A stretch of 14,043 nt of DNA from an uncultured Pseudomonadota bacterium (lineage in GTDB: Bacteria > Pseudomonadota > Gammaproteobacteria > Xanthomonadales > Ahniellaceae), in NCBI GenBank assembly GCA_937996755.1, contig CALKUS010000172.1, positions 1 through 14,043 of the forward strand, in the 5' to 3' direction. A model generated the notes under the pieces. It had not been told where the DNA came from, did not search any database, and saw only the letters and a list, made by a program, of their open reading frames with translations. The position numbers and the translations under genes were made by a program. Of the stretch, positions 1 through 8,456 are shown in pieces (position 1 is the stretch's first letter; each line of letters opens with the position of its first letter).

Positions 1-1448
<1,448 letters not shown>

Positions 1449-1452
<4 letters not shown>

Positions 1453-1535
1453 GAGCGGCCTTGGCCGCGATAGAGACAACGTCCCGGAGCTCGCTCTGGC
1501 GGCCTCGAATCGATCGCGGCCAAGGCCGCTCCTAC
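1449..1535. repeat. GTAG-type REP doublet (REPIN-like) at the metH 3' end
   Basis: Two 23-base arms at 1449-1471 and 1513-1535 are exact reverse complements, separated by 41 bases. Each arm begins (read inward) with the tetranucleotide GTAG, then GA, then the palindrome GCGGCCTTGGCCGC, so each arm can also fold alone. This is the architecture of GTAG/GTRG REPs described in Stenotrophomonas and relatives, which are linked to RAYT transposases; an inverted pair is a REPIN. No RAYT gene is in the window. In RNA the pair would form a strong hairpin just after metH, where it may protect the 3' end or help end transcription (inferred); there is no T-run typical of an intrinsic terminator. Confidence 0.85.
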
Positions 1536-1586
1536 AAAAGCTCGTACTCGCGATAACATCCGCGCAACCGCCGGAGCGAGGTCGTC

Positions 1587-1871
1587 ATGGTCACCATCGA
1601 CATCCGCCACAAGGTCGAGGACTTCGCCACCTGGAAGGCCGTGTTCGACGCGGCCCGCGACGTGCGACGGGAAGCCGGCGAGCTCGCCTGCCGCATCTAC
1701 ACCGTCCACGGCTCCGAAACGGACGTGATGGTGTCGGTCGACTGGGTTTCGCTCGAGCGCGCACGCGAATTCCTCGCCTCGCCCAAGCTCATGGAAGGCA
1801 TGGACCGCGCCGGCGTGCGCGAGATGCCGATCCTCGTCATCCTCGAGAAGCGCGACGAGTACAAGGCGTAG
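1587..1871 (+). CDS. Small protein, dimeric alpha/beta-barrel (ABM-like) type, function unknown
   Basis: A 94-residue cytoplasmic protein with no signal peptide or membrane segment. The opening pattern (MVTIDIRHKVEDFATWKAVFD), a central strand with DVMVSVDW, a helix rich in Glu/Arg/Ala, and the closing strand MPILVILEKRDEY resemble small ferredoxin-like dimeric barrel proteins (antibiotic biosynthesis monooxygenase-like superfamily). No catalytic residue is recognisable, so no reaction is assigned. The ATG is preceded by GGAG (1573-1576) and GAGG (1578-1581), a good ribosome-binding region. It lies 51 bases after the REP doublet, so it may not be co-transcribed with metH. Its TAG stop directly abuts the stop codon of the convergent gene, with no base between. 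Confidence 0.75.
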   Translation: MVTIDIRHKVEDFATWKAVFDAARDVRREAGELACRIYTVHGSETDVMVSVDWVSLERAREFLASPKLMEGMDRAGVREMPILVILEKRDEYKA

Positions 1872-2963
1872 TCACTCGAAGCCGTTGCTGAAGAGGATGC
1901 CGGTCGGCACGACGGTGCGCACGCAGTCGAACGTCTCCGGGATACGCGCGCCCGTGTCGATGACGGCGAAGTCGGCGATGCCCGGAAGCGTGACGCCGGC
2001 TGTCGTCGTGAATGTCTGCTCGGAAATGCCGAGCTCCGGCCACGTGTGCGTGGTGTACGTGTCGTCCTCGCCGGTGAGCGGAACGGTGCCGCCGTCCGCG
2101 AGCACCATCCCGTACTTCTTCATCGTGCGCAGCAGCACCTGCGCGGCCGCGTTGTAGCCGGTGAGCGGGAAGTCCTGGCGCAGGCGGATGCGCGAACCGT
2201 AGGCGATCGTGTTCGCGGGGCCCGTCGGACCGCCGGCGTGCGTGGCCGGACGCACGTAGAGGCGACCACCGACCGCACCGGGATTCGCAGCCGATGTGTC
2301 GCGCGCAATACGCGAGTTCGGCAGGATGAAGCGGATCGCGTGACCAAGATCCCCGTTCACCTGCGCGGCCGCGAACACCTCGTCGGCGTTGAACAGCAGC
2401 GGCGCGATCGGAAAGCCCGCCGCGTCCGCGCTCGTGCAGTGGTCGCCGCGCCCCTGCTCGGGATACAGGTAGCTCAGGTTCCACACCGCGAGGCACTGGG
2501 CGTCGAACACGGTGCTGGTCAAGGCATTCACCTTGTAAGCCTCGTACAGCGTGTTGCCCTGGACGATCAGCAGGTGGCAGTCCTCGCCATCGGGATCGTT
2601 CGGGCAGCTCAATCCGGGCTGGCCCTCGATCTGCGCGTTCGCCGGCACGGGGATCGGCGTACCGAGCGGCTCGCAGTCCGGCAGGTAGTAGTCGTCGAAG
2701 GAATAGCCGTTGATCGTGCGCGTCGGCGCACCCGCCGCCGCATTCACGACCTTGAAGCTGAAGTCGATCTGCAGCCGGTTGCCCGTGCCGAAGCCGCCGA
2801 GGCCGGCAAGCACCGGAATGGGATTGGCCGCGCCCTGCAGCGTGGGCGCCATCGTGATGTCCTGCGTCCACGGCGAGCCCGGCGGGAATTGCGGCAAGGT
2901 CGCGGCGTGCGACCCCGTCGTGGCGAGCAACGAAGCAGCAAGAGCGGCAAGGCGAAAGCGCAT
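1872..2963 (-). CDS. Secreted six-cysteine protein with C-terminal FSNGFE tail, function unknown
   Basis: 363 residues. A clear Sec signal peptide (MRFRLAALAASLLATTGSHA, cleavage near residue 20) predicts export. The mature part has six cysteines (97, 120, 129, 157, 176, 347), enough for three disulphides. Residues about 205-300 contain GHAIRFILPNSRIA, YGSRIRLRQDFPLTG and LLRTMKKYGMVLADGG; I recall this combination from large extracellular proteins of unknown function in proteobacteria and actinobacteria, with no enzymatic role I can name. It ends TGILFSNGFE, matching the short (I/V)F-x-(D/N)-GFE ending that recurs on exported proteins of Lysobacterales (from memory). Start: ATG with GGGGA seven bases upstream. 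It is 148 bases downstream of the DUF2058 gene, with a hairpin between them, so it may have its own promoter. Confidence 0.8.
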   Translation of the reverse strand: MRFRLAALAASLLATTGSHAATLPQFPPGSPWTQDITMAPTLQGAANPIPVLAGLGGFGTGNRLQIDFSFKVVNAAAGAPTRTINGYSFDDYYLPDCEPLGTPIPVPANAQIEGQPGLSCPNDPDGEDCHLLIVQGNTLYEAYKVNALTSTVFDAQCLAVWNLSYLYPEQGRGDHCTSADAAGFPIAPLLFNADEVFAAAQVNGDLGHAIRFILPNSRIARDTSAANPGAVGGRLYVRPATHAGGPTGPANTIAYGSRIRLRQDFPLTGYNAAAQVLLRTMKKYGMVLADGGTVPLTGEDDTYTTHTWPELGISEQTFTTTAGVTLPGIADFAVIDTGARIPETFDCVRTVVPTGILFSNGFE

Positions 2964-3007
2964 GGCGTGTCCCCGTGAACGGCGCGCGAAGCATGCCGAC
3001 GCGCCGT

Positions 3008-3047
3008 CGACGATACTGCGGCAACGCTCACGTTGCCGGTACCGTCG
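3008..3047. other. Imperfect hairpin between the DUF2058 gene and the secreted-protein gene
   Basis: A perfect 8-bp stem CGGCAACG/CGTTGCCG (3019-3026 with 3031-3038, loop CTCA) sits inside a longer imperfect pairing that runs from CGACGATAC at 3008 to GTACCGTCG at 3047, with a two-base bulge. It lies in the 148-base gap between two - strand genes. It could end DUF2058 transcription or be an operator for the secreted protein. No T-run follows on either strand, so an intrinsic terminator is only a weak reading. Confidence 0.4.
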
Positions 3048-3111
3048 GACGAGAGGCGGCTTTTCGCGCTCGACGGGAACTACGCGCGGAGCGCCGCGAA
3101 CCGGGCGTCGC

Positions 3112-3696
3112 CTACCAGACGAGGTCCGGCGGCACGTCGTCTTCCGCAGGTGCGTTCGGGTCGGGCAGCAGGACGAGCGCGGCTTCGTCGATGGACTTCG
3201 CTTCGAGTGCCACTTCTTTCGAAACCAGCACGTAGCGGCCGGCGACCTGCACCACGCCGAGCTCGCCGCGGTTGAGCTGCACGAGCTGGTCGGCCGTCAC
3301 GTAGATGCGGCGGATCTTGTCGCCGTGCGGGAAGTTGCGCGCGACGTCGGCGTCCTTCGCATTGAGCGACTTGCCGTCGAGCAGCTTCGCGAGCTTTTCC
3401 TTGCGCTCCTTCTTCAGGCGCGCGCGCTCCTGCTGCTCGCGCTGCTCGCGCTCCTTTTCCTCGCGCTCGGTGCGCGCGCGCAGCGCGTAGGCCTGCGCCA
3501 GGTCGACTTCGGCCTGCGTCTGCGGGCGGCGCTGCTCGTTGCGCGCGTGCTGGCCGTGCCGCTTCGCGTCGTGCGGCGGCCTACCCTTGCCGTGCGGCGG
3601 CGCGCCGCGCGGCTTGTCGTTCCGCTGTTGTTTCGGCTCCGGCTTGCTGCGGGTGAAGCCGAGCGCCAGCAGCTGGTCGCGCAGGGTATCGGACAT
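3112..3696 (-). CDS. DUF2058 (YaiL-like) protein
   Basis: 194 residues, cytoplasmic. The N-terminus MSDTLRDQLLALGF is typical of the family. It is followed by a Lys/Arg/Pro-rich disordered stretch (about 17-60), a long charged helix or coiled coil (about 62-107, runs of ERE/REQ/KKERKEK), and a compact C-terminal domain with NFPHGDKIRRIYVT and VVQVAGRYVLV, ending PPDLVW as DUF2058 proteins do. The family (E. coli YaiL) is annotated as nucleoprotein/polynucleotide-associated, and its biochemical role is unknown; the basic tail would suit nucleic-acid binding (inference). ATG start, weak Shine-Dalgarno. It begins 17 bases after the slyX stop, so the two are probably one transcript. Confidence 0.9.
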   Translation of the reverse strand: MSDTLRDQLLALGFTRSKPEPKQQRNDKPRGAPPHGKGRPPHDAKRHGQHARNEQRRPQTQAEVDLAQAYALRARTEREEKEREQREQQERARLKKERKEKLAKLLDGKSLNAKDADVARNFPHGDKIRRIYVTADQLVQLNRGELGVVQVAGRYVLVSKEVALEAKSIDEAALVLLPDPNAPAEDDVPPDLVW

Positions 3697-3713
3697 CGCG
3701 GCGGCTCGATCGA

Positions 3714-3929
3714 TCAGTAGTGGGGCGGCGGCGGCTCGTCGCGCACGTCGTGGCTGAGCGCGGACCGCACGGCGTCGAGCGCGTTGCGCACGCGCACGAG
3801 CTCGATGCGCAGGTCGCGCACCTCGGCCGTGGTGTCGGCCACGCTCGCGTTCAACGTGGCGAGCAGGTCTTCCTGGAAGGCGACGCGCACTTCCAGCTCG
3901 TCGATGCGGTTCAGCAGGGGATCGCTCAC
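3714..3929 (-). CDS. slyX: SlyX family protein
   Basis: 71 residues, a short coiled coil with heptad-like Leu/Val spacing (RIDELEVRVAFQEDLLATLN) and the family's characteristic proline ending, EPPPPHY. SlyX is widespread in proteobacteria and its function is not established. The start is GTG at 3929; no ATG is available before the conserved MSDPLLNRIDELE opening. It lies 31 bases downstream of the TPR-like gene at the end of the polysaccharide cluster and 17 bases upstream of the DUF2058 gene, all on the same strand, so read-through from the cluster is possible. No strong Shine-Dalgarno was seen. Confidence 0.92.
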   Translation of the reverse strand: MSDPLLNRIDELEVRVAFQEDLLATLNASVADTTAEVRDLRIELVRVRNALDAVRSALSHDVRDEPPPPHY

Positions 3930-3960
3930 GCGGGTCGCCGGTTCGTCACAGAGCGCTAGT

Positions 3961-4623
3961 TTAGCCTTGCGGCCCGGCTGCGGTCAGCCAGCCGAGCTCC
4001 ACGCAGCGCGCCCGCGCGGGCTCAGGCAACGACGCGGCGGCACAGGCCGTCGCGCCGCGCCCCGCGCGATCGGCGCGGTCGATCCAGTACGCCGGCTGCT
4101 CGAACAGCATCCGTGTCCACGCCGGGACGACGACCGGCGCGACGCGCACATCGCGCATCCAGAGCTCGGCCAGCTCGGCGGCCACGCGGCGCTCCTGCGG
4201 CCCGAAGCGCAGCGCGGCGCGCGCGGCCGGCGCGGCGTCCTCGCCCGCGAACGACGCGGCCGCCGCCAGGCCGGACCACGCGTACGGCCATTGCGGCCGT
4301 TGCGCGAGCGCGGCGCGGAAATCCGCAACGGCGGCGGCGCCCGCCCGCCGGCGGGCGGCCGGGTCGGTCGCCTGCAACGCGTCGCGCAGCAGCCAGCGCG
4401 CACGCAGCTCGCGCAGCTCGGCGTCGTTCGGCGACGCCTCGATCGCCTGGTCGAGGCGCGTGCGCGATTCGGCGGCGGGCGGGCCCGCGACGTCGCCCGA
4501 TTCGGCGACGAACGCGTCCTGCGCGTCGCGGCGCACGAGCGCGCCCGTCCCGTAGCGCACGCCCGCGTACGCGAGCACGAGCCCGAGCAACGCGACGACG
4601 CCCGCCGCGATGCGCCCGCTCAC
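3961..4623 (-). CDS. Membrane-anchored TPR-like polysaccharide-cluster protein
   Basis: 220 residues from a GTG start at 4623. This start overlaps the upstream cpsB-like stop as GTGA, and it places a hydrophobic anchor (about residues 6-24, IAAGVVALLGLVLAYAGV) right at the N-terminus. Longer readings further upstream only give Arg/Ala-rich antisense-like sequence. The rest is Ala-rich and helical, with TPR-like pairs (about 55-82 and 95-135: LDQAIEASPNDAELRELRARWLL; ADFRAALAQRPQWPYAWSGLA). It ends with two cysteines, 194 and 207, the second in CVELGW. Size, anchor and context resemble the VpsP-type accessory proteins of exopolysaccharide clusters; that is a resemblance by memory and architecture, not a firm family call. 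A scaffold role in the inner membrane or periplasm is inferred. Residues after the anchor probably face the periplasm, where the Cys pair could bond. Confidence 0.75.
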   Translation of the reverse strand: MSGRIAAGVVALLGLVLAYAGVRYGTGALVRRDAQDAFVAESGDVAGPPAAESRTRLDQAIEASPNDAELRELRARWLLRDALQATDPAARRRAGAAAVADFRAALAQRPQWPYAWSGLAAAASFAGEDAAPAARAALRFGPQERRVAAELAELWMRDVRVAPVVVPAWTRMLFEQPAYWIDRADRAGRGATACAAASLPEPARARCVELGWLTAAGPQG

Positions 4624-5345
4624 GCGAAGTGCTGTGCGGCGATCAGCGCCGGCCGGTCGCGCACGAGCCGCCACGATTCGGCTTCGCCGACGATTTCCGC
4701 GGCGGCACGGCGCCCGCGCTCGAGCGCGGGCGGCCGATGCTCGAGGTTGTGCGCGTCGCTCGCGAGGATGGTCACCCAGCCACGCTCGAGCAATTCGCGC
4801 GCGCGCTGCTGCGCGAACGGGCCGAAGTGTCCGCTCACGGCATCGGCCGTGACCTGCAGCAACGCGCCTTCGGCCACGATCGGCGCGAGCGCATCCAGAC
4901 GGCGGATCACGTCCTTGTTGCGCTCGGGGTGCGCGACGATCGGGCGGATGCCCTTGCGCACGAGCCACGCGACGAGCTTCTCGCTGCCCGCCGGCAGCGC
5001 GCCGTGCGGGAACTCCAGCAGCACGAGGCGCATGCCCTCGTAGCGGCCGAGCACCGGCAGCTCGCCGGTCTCGGCCCACATCATCACTTCAGGGCTCGCC
5101 CGAACTTCGCCGGCAACGCCGACCTGCAGCGGCACTTCCGCGAGCGACAGCGCCGCCCGCAACGCCGCGAGCCGAACGTGCGTGTCGGCGACCTGCGAGT
5201 CGAACCGCCCCGGGTGGAAGTGCGGCGTGCAGACCGCGTGCGTGATGCCGTTCGCGACGGCCGCGCGCGCGAGCGCGATCGCTTCGGCTTCGCTCTGCGC
5301 GCCGTCGTCGATCGCGGGGAGGAGGTGGCAATGGAGGTCGAACAC
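4620..5345 (-). CDS. CpsB/CapC-type PHP-domain protein-tyrosine phosphatase
   Basis: 241 residues, the usual length of the CpsB/YwqE family: metal-dependent (Mn-type) phosphatases of the PHP fold that dephosphorylate the tyrosine tail of the matching BY-kinase. Metal-site motifs are all present: DLHCHLLPAIDDG (3-15), CTPHFHPG (39-46), GE (79-80), HPERN (139-143) and SDAHN (196-200). It is cytoplasmic with no signal peptide. It lies directly downstream of the Wzc-like kinase gene, across a 173-base gap full of hexamer repeats, and overlaps the next gene by four bases. The start is GTG at 5345, just before the family's opening FDLHCH. Many gammaproteobacteria pair Wzc with a low-molecular-weight phosphatase (Wzb) instead; here the PHP type fills that place. 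Confidence 0.92.
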   Translation of the reverse strand: MFDLHCHLLPAIDDGAQSEAEAIALARAAVANGITHAVCTPHFHPGRFDSQVADTHVRLAALRAALSLAEVPLQVGVAGEVRASPEVMMWAETGELPVLGRYEGMRLVLLEFPHGALPAGSEKLVAWLVRKGIRPIVAHPERNKDVIRRLDALAPIVAEGALLQVTADAVSGHFGPFAQQRARELLERGWVTILASDAHNLEHRPPALERGRRAAAEIVGEAESWRLVRDRPALIAAQHFA

Positions 5346-5381
5346 GGTGCGGGGCTTGCGCGGACTGCTGTGCTTTCGCGG

Positions 5382-5508
5382 GTACGAGTCTGAGTGATGA
5401 GTACGAGTGCGATTACACCGTGGAGTTCTCGCTGGCTTCAGGCGGGTACATCAAGCGCCCTCGAGCACGTCGGTGTACTCGCACTCATACTCGAACTCAT
5501 ACTCATAC
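5382..5508. repeat. Inverted pair of GAGTAY-rich hexamer repeats between wzc-like and cpsB-like genes
   Basis: The left arm, 5382-5418, reads GTACGAGTCTGAGT... and the right arm, 5473-5508, is its near reverse complement (about 31 of 36 positions match, one single-base gap). Both arms are built from degenerate GAGTAY units, for example ACTCATACTCGAACTCAT on the right. The centre (5419-5472) is 54 bases of unrelated sequence. On the - strand transcript the arms would pair into a long stem just after the wzc-like stop and before the cpsB-like start. It may attenuate or process the message between kinase and phosphatase (inferred). Confidence 0.7.
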
Positions 5509-5518
5509 TGGCGCCTCG

Positions 5519-7753
5519 TCACGCCTTCTTCGGCTTCGCCGACCCGTACCCGTAGTCGTGGTAGTAGCCGTCGCCGTAGTAGTAATACTTGCCATAGCCG
5601 CCACGGCCCTTCTTCGGCACTACCTGGTTCACGACGGCGCCGATCAGCGGCGCGTTGACGCGGCGCAAGCGCTTCACGCCCTGCTCGGCCAGCTGGTACG
5701 GCGTGGAGTCGCTGCGCACGACGTAGATCACCGCGTGCACCATGCGCGACAGCACGAGCGCATCGCTCACCGCGCATGCGGGCGCGCAGTCGATGATCAC
5801 GTGGTCGAATGCCTTCGACAGCTGCTCGAGCGCTTCGGAGAAGCGGTGCGAAGACAGCAGCTCCTGCGGGTTCGGCGGCACGGGGCCGGCCGGCATCACG
5901 TAGACCTGGCCGGTCTCGCCCACCTGATTCACGCATTCGGACAGCTTCGCGTCGCCGGAAACGAACTGCGACAGGCCCTTCATCGTTTCCAGGCCCGGGA
6001 GCCCGCGGTGCACGGCGGGCCGGCGCATGTCGGCATCGATCAGCAGCACCTTGCGCATCTGCCCGAGCGCGTGCGCGAGGTTCACCGACAGCGTGGTCTT
6101 GCCCTCGCCCGGCACCGACGACGTGACGAGCAGTCGGCGATGCGGATGGTCGATCGCGGACAGCAGCACGCTGGTGCGCACGGTGCGCACCGATTCCGAG
6201 AACGACGTCTTCGGCGAATCGGCGAAGTGGCGCAGCGGCGAGCGGTCCTTGTCGCCGCTCGTCTCGAGGCGCGGCAGCAGGCCGAGCACCGGCAGGCCGA
6301 GGCGACGCTCGACGTCGTCCGTGCCCTTCAGCGTGTTGTCGAGGTGGTCTAGCAGGAACGCGAGCGCGACGCCGAGCGCGAGCCCGAGCAGGATGCCGAC
6401 GGTCGTCGTGCGCTGCTTGTTCGGGAACACCGGGCCGCCCGGCACCTGCGCCTTTTCGACGACGCGCGCATTCGCGTTCTGCACGCCACCCGACGCGGAC
6501 GTTTCCTTGAAGCGCTGCTGGAACAGGTCGAACAGCTGGCGGTTCGACTCGACTTCGCGCTCGAGGCGCGTGAGCTCGTACTGCTTGCGGTTGATGTCGC
6601 GCACCTCGCCCTTCGCCGAGCCGAGCTCGCCGGACAGCTGGCCTTCGCGCGTGCGCGCCGATTCGAAGTCGCGCGCGATGCCGTCGGCCACCGCTTCGAG
6701 CTGCCGCTGCAGCGCGGAGCGCGCCGTCTCGAGCGCGGTATCGGCCTCCACCATCTTCGGATGGCGCGGGCCGTAGCGCTGCGACAGCTCGTTCTTGTTG
6801 CGCTCCGCCGCGACCGCGGCCGTCTTCAGCTCGGCGACGAGCGGATACGCGAGCAGCGCCGGGATGCCGTCGAGCGAGCCGCCCGAGCTGCGCACCTGCT
6901 GCACCTGGCGATACAGCGCTTCCTTGTCGACGCGCTCGCGGCGCGCCGTGGCGAGCCGCTCGGACGCGAGCGTCAGCTCCTGCGTCGCGAGGCTGTCGAC
7001 GCCCTTCACGTCGATCAGGCGCTCCTGGTCGCGATACGCCTGCAGCGCCTTCTCCGATTCCTCGAGCTTCGTGCGCAGGCCCGCGAGGCGATCGTTGAGC
7101 CACGACGATGCGCTCTCCGCCATCTCGAGCCGGCCTTCCAGCGTCTCCTCGATGTAGGCCTGGCCGAGCGTGTTCGCGAGCGTCGCGATGAGCTGCGGAT
7201 CCGGCCCCTCGTACTGCAGCTTCACGAGCTGGCTGTTGCGGATCGGCTGCACCTGCAGCGCGCCCTGCACCGTCCCGACCGCACTCTCGAACTGCGCTTC
7301 CTTGCTCGGCGGCGCCGCCGGCGCGCTCGTGCGGCCGAACAGCTTCGCGAAGCTGAAGCCCGACTGCGCGTCCGGCTTCGGCGCGAACGCCGCGACGCCC
7401 AGCTTGTTCACCACGCGCTCGGCGAGCGGCCGCGACTTCAGGATCTCGTACTGCGTCTGGTAGTACTCGCCGAAGTCGTAACCGGGGTTCGCCTGATACA
7501 CCGTCTCGATCGAAACGAAACGCGCAGCCTGGCGCTCGATCAGCAGCGTGGACGTCGCCCGGTAGATCGGGACGTCGCTGTAGGCCTTCAGCGCCGCGAG
7601 CAGCCCGCCGATGACGGCCAGCGCGACGATGCCCCACTTGTAGCGGTAGAGGACCCGCAGGTAGTCCTGCAGGTTGACGGTCGACGCGCGTTCGCCGGTA
7701 ACGGCGCCGGCTTCGAGCGTGTCAGGGGCGGGAGCGAGGTTCATGGACGGCAT
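5519..7753 (-). CDS. Wzc-type polysaccharide co-polymerase with tyrosine autokinase domain
   Basis: 744 residues, inner membrane (PCP-2a/BY-kinase family). The N-terminal Wzz-like domain has a first membrane segment at about 41-57. A long periplasmic coiled coil follows (about 205-415), then a proline-rich VPGGPVFPNK (438-446) and a second membrane segment (about 449-468). The cytoplasmic kinase carries Walker A SSVPGEGKTT (545-554), Walker A' LLIDADMRRP (570-579) and Walker B HVIIDCAP (651-658). The tail after about residue 719 is tyrosine-rich (GYGKYYYYGDGYY and more), the autophosphorylation cluster. It sets chain length and gates export with the OPX protein; the adjacent CpsB-like phosphatase is its likely antagonist. 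Two Met codons, 7753 and 7744, are possible; the first has GGCGG eight bases upstream and was chosen. It lies 66 bases after the OPX gene. Kinase and membrane parts are fused, as usual in proteobacteria. Confidence 0.95.
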   Translation of the reverse strand: MPSMNLAPAPDTLEAGAVTGERASTVNLQDYLRVLYRYKWGIVALAVIGGLLAALKAYSDVPIYRATSTLLIERQAARFVSIETVYQANPGYDFGEYYQTQYEILKSRPLAERVVNKLGVAAFAPKPDAQSGFSFAKLFGRTSAPAAPPSKEAQFESAVGTVQGALQVQPIRNSQLVKLQYEGPDPQLIATLANTLGQAYIEETLEGRLEMAESASSWLNDRLAGLRTKLEESEKALQAYRDQERLIDVKGVDSLATQELTLASERLATARRERVDKEALYRQVQQVRSSGGSLDGIPALLAYPLVAELKTAAVAAERNKNELSQRYGPRHPKMVEADTALETARSALQRQLEAVADGIARDFESARTREGQLSGELGSAKGEVRDINRKQYELTRLEREVESNRQLFDLFQQRFKETSASGGVQNANARVVEKAQVPGGPVFPNKQRTTTVGILLGLALGVALAFLLDHLDNTLKGTDDVERRLGLPVLGLLPRLETSGDKDRSPLRHFADSPKTSFSESVRTVRTSVLLSAIDHPHRRLLVTSSVPGEGKTTLSVNLAHALGQMRKVLLIDADMRRPAVHRGLPGLETMKGLSQFVSGDAKLSECVNQVGETGQVYVMPAGPVPPNPQELLSSHRFSEALEQLSKAFDHVIIDCAPACAVSDALVLSRMVHAVIYVVRSDSTPYQLAEQGVKRLRRVNAPLIGAVVNQVVPKKGRGGYGKYYYYGDGYYHDYGYGSAKPKKA

Positions 7754-7819
7754 TGTACGAGCCGCCGGAGGGCTGACCGTACTTTTGAGTGTCAGCGGTG
7801 CGACGAAGCTCTCAGGCGG

Positions 7820-8386
7820 TCAGAAGAACGACTCGTCGACCGTGATGATGTCGCCCGGCCCCACCGCATCGTCCATCGACACGCCGCGGCCCTTGTTCGC
7901 GGCCTTCTGCGCCTCGGGGATCAGCGTGATCTTGCGCTCGGACGCACGCTCGGTCAGGCCGCCGGCGAGCGAGATCGCCTTGCGCACGGTCATGCCGGGC
8001 TGGAACGGGTAGCTGCCGGGGCTGCGCACCTGGCCGTTCACGAAGAACGGGCGGTAGGCGGTCACGGACACGGTCACGCGCGGGTCGACGAGGTAATCGC
8101 CGGCGAGCGCGTCGCGCACCTTCTTTTCGACCTGGTCGAGGCTCAGCCCCGCCACGAGCATCTCGCCGAGGAACGGGTACGAGATGCGGCCGTTGTCGCC
8201 GATGCGCGCGGACATCGACAGGTCCTTCTCGCCGTACACGGAGATGTCGACCTCGTCGCCCGCACCGAGGCGGTAGTTGCGATCGGGCGCCACGGCACCG
8301 GCCGTGGCGGGCGTCGTGGCCGCGTCCTGCGCGGCGCACGTGCCGGCCAGGATCATGGCGAAGAGGAGGGCAACGAAACGGAACAT
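7820..8386 (-). CDS. Short OPX (Wza-like) polysaccharide export protein
   Basis: 188 residues. It has a signal peptide (about 1-19), then the polysaccharide-export motif YRLGAGDEVDISVYG (38-52) with GRISYPFLGEMLVAGLS, and one SLBB-like domain (about 114-160: FFVNGQVRSPGSYPFQPGMTV), ending PGDIITVDESFF. It is about half the length of E. coli Wza and lacks the C-terminal outer-membrane helix region. Short OPX proteins are known to need a separate beta-barrel porin, and one is encoded just upstream. It sits in the periplasm, contacting Wzc. LAGTC at 13-17 is a poor lipobox (Thr before Cys), so a lipoprotein is possible but not favoured. ATG start, weak Shine-Dalgarno. The 268-base gap upstream holds a palindromic element, so this gene may not depend only on the porin transcript. 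Confidence 0.93.
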   Translation of the reverse strand: MFRFVALLFAMILAGTCAAQDAATTPATAGAVAPDRNYRLGAGDEVDISVYGEKDLSMSARIGDNGRISYPFLGEMLVAGLSLDQVEKKVRDALAGDYLVDPRVTVSVTAYRPFFVNGQVRSPGSYPFQPGMTVRKAISLAGGLTERASERKITLIPEAQKAANKGRGVSMDDAVGPGDIITVDESFF

Positions 8387-8456
8387 GGGTGCGGCCGGGA
8401 CGGACTGTCGCGTACGGTAACGCGGGGCGGCTCAATCGCCAATGAATGCCCTCTCA

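Noticed and set aside
5438..5506. A 22-codon reading frame (ATG at 5506, - strand) just after the wzc-like stop, with GAGGCG upstream
   Set aside because: Its first half is only the hexamer repeat read as Met-Ser/Ser-Ser, and there is no other sign of selection; the repeat explains it.
5451..5516. Alternating Glu-Tyr peptide encoded by one frame of the hexamer array
   Set aside because: It is reached only through a long antisense-like frame shifted against wzc and is a by-product of the GAGTAY repeat.
8330..8350. OPX protein as a lipoprotein (LAGTC)
   Set aside because: Thr just before Cys and Ala at -3 do not fit the usual lipobox; an ordinary signal peptidase I site a few residues later is at least as good.
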